A stretch of DNA of 64,000 bases, from NCBI GenBank assembly GCA_002189035.1, contig NEEC01000010.1, positions 1,984,001 to 2,048,000 of the forward strand, read 5' to 3'. The DNA comes from Utricularia gibba (taxonomy: Eukaryota; Streptophyta; Magnoliopsida; Lamiales; Lentibulariaceae). Position 1 is the stretch's first letter. Every line of letters begins with the position of its first letter. Below are positions 50,048 through 59,377 of this stretch, piece after piece. Made by a program: the position numbers and the translations under genes. The notes beneath the pieces were generated by a model. The model made no database searches, was not told the origin of the DNA, and saw only the letters and a program-made list of their open reading frames with translations.

Positions 50048-51703
50048 ATGCTGAGGAGTATCCAGAAGTTGATCGCGCTATCACCTTCCCCTGTGGAAGT
50101 GATCTTGAAATGGGAAAAGCCGGGCTCTTCTCCTCTCCTTCTTTTCGATGCCGGCCAGAAAGTAGTTTCCCAGTACTTGCAAGCTTTCGATGTCCTCCGC
50201 CAATCTCCCACCGACCACGATAAACTTATCTCCGATGCCCTGAAGAGGCTCAGCCGGGAGTTCGATGCTGTTTTGAAAAGATTGACTCAGCTCCAGGCTG
50301 GTGCTGCTTCAACTCTCCCTACTTCCACTACGGAGTCAAGTTCGGTGACCGATAGCACAGGAATCCCGTCCAGGTTTGAGGATTATGCTAAAGCTATTTT
50401 AGAGATACAGGGCGATGTTTTGATTGATTATTTACGCAGCGTAGCACTAAGAATGAGCTCCATGGATAAGATTGTGAAATATTATACAGAAAATAGAAGA
50501 TCTTTCCTAAAGAAGCATCTCAAAAGATTTGGTTTCGAAGAAATTCTAGTGTATGAGGGTGTTTCTTGGGATGCACTGCAGCCAAAAATGGGGATATGGG
50601 GTGACCTTTCCAGGATACTTGTTTGCTTGATTCAATATGAGAAGCAGCTATGCGAGAAAATCTTCGGAGATCATGCTGTGAGGGATAAATGTTTTATACA
50701 AACTGTTGGAAATATTGCTGTTAAACTCATTCGTTTTGCAAGAGGAATGGGCTTTCAGAAGAAGCAGCCTTATCATGGAATGGAGAGAGTTTTGGACTTG
50801 TACAGTTGTTTCATCTGGTTTAAGGCAGAGGCTGATGCCCTTTTCGTCTCAAAAACTGGAGAAACGATCAGAAAGTTATGCCAAGAAACCTTATTCAATA
50901 TTAAGAAGGAGATGGAAACCATGCTTCGTGATCTCAGAAAGGATGTTGCAGATGAACATTACGAAGTTCCTGATAATAGTTGTGAGGCTCTGCTACTAAC
51001 ACGCGAAGTGATGCACCAAGTAAGTCTCATAGCTAGAAATGGTAACCAGCTTGCAAGCTTAACCATAAAGGCTCCTCCTTCGAATGTGGATGGCTTGATT
51101 ATCCACCACGATGATATGCATGACAGAAACCCCCTGGATATGCACTTTATCTTCATCGTTGCAGTTCTGCATCTCAAGCTGAGCAGGAAATCTAAAAGTT
51201 ACAATAATCAGTCATCAAGGCTGTTATTCATGATGAATAACACACATTTTATGATCAGATCCATCGAAGGATCAAATAAGTTGCAAGAGAGTATTGGCTC
51301 TGAAACTCTCCGCAGGTTGAAAGAGGATTTGGATCTCAAGGCATCAAGTTACTTAGCATCTACTTGCAAGGAGCTGGTGAATTGTTTTGATGAGAAAGGG
51401 CTCCGTCGTCGAGAATGGTTCAAATCCTGGTACCATAAAGCCGCAGCCAAGAGGATTCAGGCTTTCAATTCTGCTTTGGAGACAATGCAGAGTAGTCTTC
51501 ATCCCCTTGGGATGATTAAGGATTCGGAACTCAGGACCAGAGTTTGTGACGTCTTGCATGCTACTGTGTCTCCAGCCTACATAAAATTTCTGGACAAGCT
51601 TGAGAAAAACCAGGAACTGGGGCTCGTTCTGCAACAGAATGCAAAATATCCTCCAGAAAACCTTCGCCATGTCTTATATGAGAAATCGTCTGTTCATGCT
51701 TGA
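50048..51703 (+). CDS. EXO70: Exocyst subunit EXO70 family protein
   Basis: Intronless, 551 residues, as for most plant EXO70s outside the A clade. An N-terminal region (FDVLRQSPTDHDKLISDALK, SREFDAVLKRL) is followed by the Exo70 helical fold: RFEDYAKAILEIQGDVLIDY, KKHLKRFGFEEILVYEGVS, WDALQPKMGIWGDLSRILVC, then RPLFMMNNTHFM-type block (LLFMMNNTHFMIRSIEGS) and KSWYHKAAAKRIQAFNSALE. It is about 80-100 residues shorter than typical EXO70s, and the extreme C-terminus (PENLRHVLYEKSSVHA) is divergent. The protein should tether secretory vesicles at the plasma membrane; plant EXO70s have expanded in immunity. Subgroup not assigned. It lies 510 bp upstream of, and parallel to, an NLR gene. Confidence 0.92.
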   Translation: MLRSIQKLIALSPSPVEVILKWEKPGSSPLLLFDAGQKVVSQYLQAFDVLRQSPTDHDKLISDALKRLSREFDAVLKRLTQLQAGAASTLPTSTTESSSVTDSTGIPSRFEDYAKAILEIQGDVLIDYLRSVALRMSSMDKIVKYYTENRRSFLKKHLKRFGFEEILVYEGVSWDALQPKMGIWGDLSRILVCLIQYEKQLCEKIFGDHAVRDKCFIQTVGNIAVKLIRFARGMGFQKKQPYHGMERVLDLYSCFIWFKAEADALFVSKTGETIRKLCQETLFNIKKEMETMLRDLRKDVADEHYEVPDNSCEALLLTREVMHQVSLIARNGNQLASLTIKAPPSNVDGLIIHHDDMHDRNPLDMHFIFIVAVLHLKLSRKSKSYNNQSSRLLFMMNNTHFMIRSIEGSNKLQESIGSETLRRLKEDLDLKASSYLASTCKELVNCFDEKGLRRREWFKSWYHKAAAKRIQAFNSALETMQSSLHPLGMIKDSELRTRVCDVLHATVSPAYIKFLDKLEKNQELGLVLQQNAKYPPENLRHVLYEKSSVHA

Positions 51704-52213
51704 ATTTATTGTTCCATACACATGTATATTTTTTCAATCTGCTAGTTACAGAAGCTGAATGAAATGTGAGGGAACACACTGTAATCTCATCAGTCATCAC
51801 CATGTATTCTTAATTGGACATTCATTAGATAAAGGCATTTACTTTACATGTCTTTCTAAATGTTCAAGCTATACCAGCAACTGTACAAGATGAACTATCA
51901 AGGAATGATCAATGGTAATTGATCTGTTTGCCTGGTTTTTCTTGTACTGTTCTCCCTTGAACCTTCTGCTCCTGTCAATACAAAAAATGCATTCCTACAG
52001 GTCCATGATTGGTTTTCTGTGGGGTCATCCGTTGACTACTTCATTGAGGTATGAAACTTCCTTGGGGTTTCCTCTTCCTACAGAGTAAAGAGCTCCTCCG
52101 CAAATGATTTGCATTTGATGTTTTTTTTTCTTTCTTTCAGATATTTGTCGCAATTTTTTTAGCGATCCATCATCTTCGCCAGATCCATCCAAAAACTGAG
52201 ATTTCAGTCATCC
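51704..52213. other. EXO70-NLR intergenic region, 510 bp
   Basis: Holds the EXO70 3' UTR and the NLR promoter/leader on the same strand. A pyrimidine-rich stretch (ttttttttctttctttcag) ends at 52140 and could be a 5' UTR intron acceptor of the NLR gene. Confidence 0.4.
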
Positions 52214-55032
52214 ATGTCTGACGCAGTGTTGTCGGGGCTCCTGAGTCAGTTAGCCACGATCTTGCAGCAGCAGATCGAGGGAGAGGTGAGATTAGTATCC
52301 GGGGCTGAAAGGGAATTGAAAAAACTGGAGAAAGAGCTGAAATCAATCAAGGCTGTGATTGCTGATGCTGAGAAGAAGCAGATTAAGCAAGAGCAAATCA
52401 AAATTTGGCTTGAAAGCCTTAAAGATGTTGCCTTTGACGCCGAGGATGTTTTGTGCGAGTGGATAACGGCTACGAGGAAAGCAGAAATGTATCACGAGAA
52501 TCACAAGGTATTGGCTTCTCTAATGTTTTTATCTGTTGGTTTTGACAGAATTGTCCTGCGTCGTGGTGTTGCCCTAAAGATAAAGGAAATCAATGAAAGA
52601 CTGGTTGAAATTTCGGAGCAGAAAGATCGATATGGGCTGAACGCTTTTGCTGAAACCACATCATTTGAGAGGCCAAAAGCAGTATCGTATGTGGATGAGT
52701 CGCAGGTGATAGGTAGAGCTTCAGACAGTTCTAGAATTGTAAGCATGTTGTTGTCTGATGGTAATCAAGAACAGGTACTAAATGTGTTCTCTATCATCGG
52801 CATGGGGGCATTGGCAAAACAACCATAGCACAAATGGTGTACAAGGCCGAAGATGTTATGGATCATTTCGACAAGAGAGTATGGGTGTGTGTGTCTGATC
52901 CTTTTGATGAAGCCCGAATAGCAAAAGCCATTGTAGAAGACCTTGATGATGATGTTCCTTGCTCAGATGAGCTTGAAACCGCGACAAGAAAAATCAGGTC
53001 TCGTCTGGGAGGGAAAAGGCTCTTGTTTGTCCTCGATGATGTTTGGACCGAGGACTTCCTGAGATGGGAGCAGCTTTTCCACTCTTTCGCTGTTTGTGCA
53101 GCTGGGAGTGTTGTTCTAGTGACTACACAAAAGGAAACTGTGGCAAGAGCAATGGGAAGCAGAGACGAGATCCACTTGAACCTATTATCAGATGCTGAAT
53201 CTTGGTCCTTGTTCCAAAAGTTCGCATTTGCAGGGAGGTCTAAACAAGAATGCCTTGTCCTAGAGAGTGTGGGAAGGAAGATAGCAGAAAAATGCAAGGG
53301 ATTGCCCTTCTCTCTCAAAACTATAGGAAATCTGGTGAGGTTCAAGAAGACCCAGAATGACTGGCTTGATATTTTGAATAGTGAATTTTGGGAGCTTCCT
53401 GAAGGTGTAAGACTATTCCCCCCTCTAACGTTGAGCTTCTATGAGCTGCCTTCTCCTATGAGACAATGCTTCTCATTCTGTGCATTCTTTCCCAAAGATC
53501 ATGTAATCGAAGCTGATAACCTCATCAAGCTTTGGATGGCACAGGGCTATCTGATCCCTTCTGGGAATGTGGAGATGGAGACATTAGGCCAGGAAATTTT
53601 GGAAAATCTGGCTATGAGCTCTTTCTTTCAGGACATCAAGAAGGACAAAGATAATGAAAGAATTCTAAGCTTCAAGATGCATGATATGGTGCATGATTTT
53701 GCATTGTATCTAAACAGGAATGACTTCTCTTCTGTCAAGATAACAAATGGTTCAGCACAAAAGTTAGAGCCTTCCCATGAAGGGGCTCGTCATTTGATCT
53801 TGATACGAGAAAAAGACACCCGTTTCCCGGACATTCATCATAATGCAAAGAAGCTGGCTTCGCTTTGGGTTCAAGCTTTTTATGATTCACCTCGTATAAT
53901 AAAAGGTCAGCCAGAGAGCATTGATTCAGCCTGGTTTCTAGGCTTGAACCGCCTCAAGGCACTAGACTTGAGCAGAAACATGATAGGCGAGCTTCCAAAA
54001 GAAATCGGAAACCTGATGATGTTGAGGTATCTGAACTTATCACACAATCCATTTGTCGAGTTGCCTCAGACATTGTCTGAGTTATTCAATTTGCAGACAT
54101 TGAAGCTTAATTACTGTTGTCATCTGGTAAGTTTGCCACTGAAAATAAGAAAGTTGATCAACCTCAGGCATCTTGAGATCAACAACACTGAAAAGCTCAA
54201 GTCATTGCCCAAAGGTATTGGGCATTTGGTTTGTCTTCAGACTCTGAGCAAGTTCACCATTGTCCATGGGAACAGCAGCGTTCACGCACCTGTGAGTGAT
54301 ATGGAAGATTTGAAGAACCTCAACAACCTCAGAGGTTTTCTGAAGCTCGAAGGACTTGGATACATATCAGGTGCCACTGAAGCCATGGAAGCTGAGTTGA
54401 AAAAGAAGATTCATCTATCTGAGCTACAAATGGAGTTCAATGATTGCACAGGTAATGGTAGAGAGGATGAGGTGATCAAAGCTCTAGAGGTTCATGAGAA
54501 CTTACAGTCACTGCAAGTAAACTTATATGGGGGGACTCAGTTTCCTTTCTGGTTCACTAAACTGAAGAACTTGAGAAAGTTATGTCTGCAGGACTGCAAA
54601 AACTGCTCAGATTTGCCTCCTCTGGGAAGCTTGCCAGCCCTTACTATTCTCCGACTGGAAAGACTCAATGCATTAAAGTGTCTTGGAATGGAAGGATCAG
54701 CTTCAATGCCGTCGGATGAACAAGCATTGTTTCCAAAACTCGAAAAGCTCAAGATTTTGAAATTGGAGAACTGGGAAGAATGGCATGTCAATGATACATC
54801 CACAGGTGGATCAAAGCTCCATGATGGAAGCTTGTTGATGTTTCCTTGTCTCAGGTATCTGAAAATTTCACACTGCATCAAGCTGAAGGCGCTGCCACCA
54901 CCTCTTCTCCAGGGAAGTCCAATGGTGAAACTGCGGATCCGAGGTTGCCCATTTTTAAAGAAACAGTACAACAAAGAAACTGGAGAGCACTGGAGCCAAG
55001 TCTCACACATACCCAAAATCAGAATTTCATAG
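52214..55032 (+). CDS. CC-NBS-LRR disease resistance protein, frame broken at the P-loop
   Basis: An intronless NLR in two overlapping-frame pieces: codons from 52214 to a stop at 52828, and a second frame to 55032. Coiled-coil Rx_N domain (KELKSIKAVIADAEKKQIKQ, DVAFDAEDVLCEW), then NB-ARC: SIIGMG..GK P-loop at the break, kinase-2 LLFVLDDVW, RNBS-B VVLVTTQKE (Gln for the usual Arg), CKGLPFSLKTIG (GLPL), CFSFCAFFPK, and KMHDMVHDFA (MHD). About ten LRRs follow (LKALDLSRNMIGELPKEIGN onward). The break is at GGGGG 52804-52808: a sixth G would restore GMGGIGKTT and a 939-residue protein. As given, the nucleotide-binding site is destroyed. NLRs sense pathogen effectors inside the cell. Confidence 0.9.
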
Positions 55033-55169
55033 GGGCGCTTGCGGTGCTTATTAATCGATGTTTGTTTTTACAAAATTTGGCATAACTGTCAACAATGGAT
55101 AGCCAAAGTTTTTTCCATAGAGATTTTTGAATGAATCCAAATGGCCCATGCTAGTCTGGTGGAAGTTTA

Positions 55170-55985
55170 AACAAGCAGAGTTTTCAATCAAGCTACTCTC
55201 GGTTCCCTGCAGGAAGATTATCATGTTCATGAAGACCGAGATTATCCAGTGAAAGGCAAGTATTGATCATTTAAACTTTAAAACCATGACTCCACTGAAA
55301 GCAGCATGTTGTTGGGACTCTTCAGTGCAGGATTCTCCTCAGAATGGAAGATTGAACCTGAAGATCTTCCTTATCCCAATCCTCTTCCCGGATTACAGCT
55401 CCCATTTTCAGGGCCAGGGCCACTTTTCTTGAAGACCTTGCACAATGCGTAGTATTCTCCAGTATCCATTACTTGTTGCTCGATTTGGCCTTTCTCCATT
55501 GGCGAACTTCCTATTTCGAGGACAGAATAAGAACTACTGCCGGTCTCTGGTTCTAAGCTTTTGACATCGCTGCAAGGCAGTAGCATGGTAATCAAAAGAA
55601 AGGAATCACAAGCTACACACCAAAGCAAAGGGCGCGGGCGCCGACGCTTACAAAAGATTTGATGTCAAGTAACAACATCCTATATTAGAATCAAATCCCA
55701 CACAACAAAAGACAGCAATCAACGAATGCAGCCAGACGTCTAACACAAGACAGAAAGATCTTACGAACAAAGGAAATGTGGATAAAATAGACAAGCAGCC
55801 GTTTACAGAAGAGCGAATGGCAAGGCACCCCACAAAGCAAATTTCCAGGATCACATTTCTACGCATCAAACTTACCGATCACATCAGGATGGTGGCGCTT
55901 ATAGCAGATCCTACTCTTCAGATAGTACACGACAAGTTCTTCATCCGTGGGGTGGAATAAACCGGAGACCCATTCCCATCCCAGC
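55170..55985 (-). pseudogene. Degenerate partial copy of the ANAC016/017-like NAC gene
   Basis: On the minus strand two blocks match the NAC gene at 45-47 kb. Block 1 (about 55985-55850) aligns to its exon 1 ([20 protein letters not shown]) but has a TAT-to-TAG stop shortly after and a lost donor. Block 2 (about 55575 down to 55170) begins at the same TTGCAG|CGATGTCAAA acceptor, has an extra A soon after, a TGG-to-TAG stop where the parent has RQWFFF, and a deletion of about 160 nt joining GYW directly to EYYALCKVFKK. Weaker similarity continues to the region matching GTETNLVEH of the parent. The acidic region and TM exon are absent. It sits between the NLR stop and the p23 promoter. Confidence 0.88.
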
Positions 55986-56318
55986 AACATAACAGGCGCA
56001 TTGAGAGTCTTCCGCTTCGGGTGGATCCGGCGATCGCGAAGACGACGAAGGGAAGAGAGTGCAGAAATTTGCAATGAGCCACTCACGAGCTGCCACATCA
56101 TATATATTGTTTTATTATTTTTTTTCCCAAACTGGTCTGAGAGGACAGCGGTGCGGGTCTGATCCATGAGCCAAATGCGGAGGTTGCGGGCGAGTTCCTT
56201 CGAAAAGCATCTAGAAGCCCCTCGAAGTTCTTGAAGAGCACCGATTCCATAAGCTTTAAAATCCCATTCCCGTCTGAAATTTGCAATCTTTCTGCTGCTC
56301 TGATCGCCAACTGCGAAC
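55986..56318. other. p23 promoter and leader
   Basis: Between the NAC pseudogene and the p23 start. A minus-strand ORF through it is an extension of the pseudogene frame and carries no family sequence. Confidence 0.4.
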
Positions 56319-57689
56319 ATGAGGTACTACACTACTGCTCTTAACCGCCGCTTTTGTGAACCTCTTGGAGTTTCTGTACCTAACGATTGGGTTCATGGTT
56401 TAGTTCCCGGAAGCGTGATCACTCGTTTCCTGTTTTCTTCTTCTTCTTTGAGGTAGTTTGTGTGTGTTTTTTTTTTCTGTTTTGTTGTCCAAATTTTTTC
56501 CAACTGAAGAAACAAGGCTAGTTAGTAAGCTTCTCCGATGAATCAGGACTTTCGAGTTGATGAACTATTTTGATTAGGGCTTATGCTTCGGCGTGATAGC
56601 TGCTGGCTTCTACTGACAGGGAATATTTGTTTCACTTGCCGCCTCCGGCCTTAGGATTTGTTTTCTCCTGTCCAGTGTGCTTCAGATTCTAAAATTCGTA
56701 GTAGGAGAGTCCGGTGTATTTGCCTAAAATAATTGAGTCCTGTTTGCGCCGGTTGATCGGTGCGTTACGATTTTTCAAGACTTTTAACTTCAATTCTTCT
56801 GTGTGAAGCCGACACCCGCTTGTAAAATGGGCACAGAGGTCCGACAAAGTGTTCATCACTGTGGAGTTACCTGATGCAAAAAATGTGAAGCTCAATCTTG
56901 ATCCCGAGGGAAAGTTCCAGTTTTCAGCTAATGCTCCTGATGGGACACCGTATGAGATCGGCATGAACCTTTACGACAAAATCGATATCAATGTAAGTGC
57001 CTCCGATTTTCCTCTTTATTCAGGAAAGTAAGAGACGTCTTAGATAAATGTTCCATGCATTTTGCTGTGGTGTATGCATGTGGGTGGTAGTTCGTTCAAG
57101 CAAATCCCTTCGATGGGTTTATCCTTTTTTTTACGCTCTTGAACCTGCGTGATTTTTTAACTTTTGTATTGGTAATCTGAACTCAGGAGAGCAAATCGAA
57201 CTCTACTTCTCGACATATTTGCTACCTTGTGAAGAAAGCAGAGAGTAAATGGTGGAGTAGGCTAGTAAAGGAGGGGGGGAAACCACCCGTATTCCTGAAA
57301 GTCGACTGGGAAAAGTGGGTGGATGAAGATGAACAAGATGAAAAAGGTTAGTATTTCAGATCGCAGTTCCTCTCTTCCTTGAGACTCCCATCTGATGCAG
57401 AACTCTTGTGTCTCTCAGCCGGCTCCGATTTTGGGGACTTCGATTTCTCTGTAAGTAATTGCTACACACACATATTCCTGTTTGTGGGCATTGCGCTGAT
57501 ACCGTCACATTTGACCTTTGTGTTCAGAATCTTAACATGGGTGGCGAAGCAGAAGATGAAAGCGGTGACAATGAGGAAGAAGAGGAAGGCCCAACAGCCA
57601 CCAGTGGCTCAACAAGTGAAATTGCTGAAACCATGGCACGAGGGAAAATGCATCAGCAGTATTTCCTCTCTTCTCGAGGCGTGTTTTGA
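56319..57689 (+). CDS. HSP90 co-chaperone p23
   Basis: Five coding exons (56319-56323, 56809-56992, 57187-57346, 57419-57450, 57528-57689) give 180 residues. The first coding exon is only five bases (ATGAG), completed across a 485-nt intron to [17 protein letters not shown]. The CS domain continues with [51 protein letters not shown] and [20 protein letters not shown]. An acidic tail ([14 protein letters not shown]) lacks the long MGG repeats of p23-1, so it resembles p23-2. p23 stabilises the closed, ATP-bound HSP90 complex in cytosol and nucleus. The five-base start exon makes this gene easy to misannotate from 56849. Confidence 0.93.
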
Positions 57690-57942
57690 ATGTTGATAGA
57701 CTCCTATATCCCTTTCTTCATCTCCTGTATGCATAGTTCTGATCATGCTTTATCTTTTCAACTGTCATATGCTGCATTGCTGCTACAGTTGAGATACAGA
57801 GTGAGGAGGAGGGAGAGGGGGGTTAATTTTCATTATGAAATATCATTTGCCTACAGATTAATTTCTATTTTTTTCCCCAAAAAGTGCCTAGAAATTACAA
57901 TTGGGGTTTGGGCACAGTGAATAGTCAAATTAGATTTTAGGG
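57690..57942. other. Intergenic, p23 3' UTR and promoter of the two-TM gene
   Basis: 253 bp, same orientation on both sides. No distinctive element apart from a purine-rich patch near 57797-57820. Confidence 0.4.
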
Positions 57943-59196
57943 ATGGCGACGGCGGACGGGGAGCAGGTAAGAGAAATTGAAGAAGATGCGCCACTGCTAT
58001 CGAAGGGGGTGGAGTTGAATCTGCTGCGATTCAGCGACCGCCGCGGACAGTCACGACGAAGGTTCCGGAGGCGGAGGTGCATCTTTACAGGCAGGGGAAG
58101 GGTCCGATCGATGTCGTGAAAGTGGCACTGGGCGGTTGGGAACAGGATCAGTTGGATGTCGGGGAGATTCTGAATAAATACGGCTTCAAGTCGGTCTACG
58201 CATTCGTTCCAGGTTCTGGTCGCGGCGTGCCGATTCGGTTCATGAGGAATGGCCGGTCCTTGCTTACGTACAGAGATGGCTCAGTTATATACCTCGATGG
58301 TGAACCCAAGGTGAGCAGACAAGAAGCCGATGCTTCTATTTATTTATTTTTCTCCCAAACGTGTGTTGATTTTCCTGTTTTTTTTTTGGGATGTCGTGTT
58401 TGATCATGGAAACTTGCGTTTAGTAGGATTCTTAGATGAAATTCCGGGATTGAATTGATTTTTTGTTTAGAATGAAGAAAGTTTATGCAGTGATGGTGCC
58501 TTCAGTGTGGGTACTGGAAAGCATTTCAACTGTAAATTGTAGCCTTTTGATGCTTCTGCAAATTTTAGGCTATTTTTCTGTTTTTCATCCTCGCGGTCAA
58601 AAATTGGCGCCTTCCCGACTCCTCTCGTGGTATGTGTTTCCCGGGTTTGGACTGTTGGATTGCGCATTTTTTTGAGTTTCTTTCGGGGATTGTTGAAGTT
58701 TTATAGGAGATCATGGAGAAGCAGGGAGCTTTGTAAAGCCATTGAAGTTTTTCTGGAATGCAAACAGTTGCTGACTATTGTGTGCCTTTATTATGCTGGA
58801 AAATCCTGTGAAATCTTCCCTTGGTTGACTGAGTATTGTGATCTTGATCTGCACTTATCCTAAACAGTTGCAGCTCTTTGATCCACTTGTGGGTTTATTA
58901 TGTTTTCTCCCTCTACGCTTTTTTCTTGGTGAAGTTTACGGTTGTTGTTAATGCAGGACTCACTGGTTCAACCGATCACCAAGATTATAGTAGGGGTTGC
59001 CGTTGTAACTCTGATGATTATGTTTGTCGTTAGAGAGACTCCAGAATGGGCAAAGAAGCTTAACTTTTCCGGCAGTGGCATCCCTCCATGGATTCTGGCC
59101 TGTGCAGTTATTGTTTTCACACGACTGAGGAAAAGAACCCGTAAGTTCTTGGAAGCAAAACTCAGTGACAAGTTGTTTTTCCCTTTCGTTTTGTGA
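57943..59196 (+). CDS. Plant-conserved protein with two C-terminal transmembrane helices, one-base frame break in exon 1
   Basis: Exon 1 57943-58310 and exon 2 58957-59196. The conserved core is EVHLYRQGKGPIDVVKVALG, GGWEQDQLDVGEILNKYGFK, VPIRFMRNGRSLLTYRDGS and VIYLDGEPK; exon 2 has TM helices KIIVGVAVVTLMIMFVV and IPPWILACAVIVFTRLRKR with an amphipathic segment between. I recognise it as a conserved plant family but know no function. The ATG frame (MATADGEQVREIEEDAPLLS) does not match the frame of the core. One more G in GGGGG 58005-58009 joins them to 202 residues. The C-terminus is uncertain: read-through gives RTRKFLEAKLSDKL and a stop at 59196, while a GTAAGT donor at 59141 could splice to 59216 and run to 59418, overlapping the neighbouring kinase tail. 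Confidence 0.75.
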
Positions 59197-59377
59197 GCAA
59201 AAATTACATAAACAGTGAAGTCCAAAATCCGGAGGATGTTTCTCCCAGACGGTGTAAAAGATGCTGCTGTTAAGCAGCAACTGATGGTTTTGTTGACTGT
59301 AATAAAATGGATGAGATGTATTGCACTATTTTCAAATCTACAAGTCACAGCATCTTCCCCGTTGCCCAAGTCTCCAT

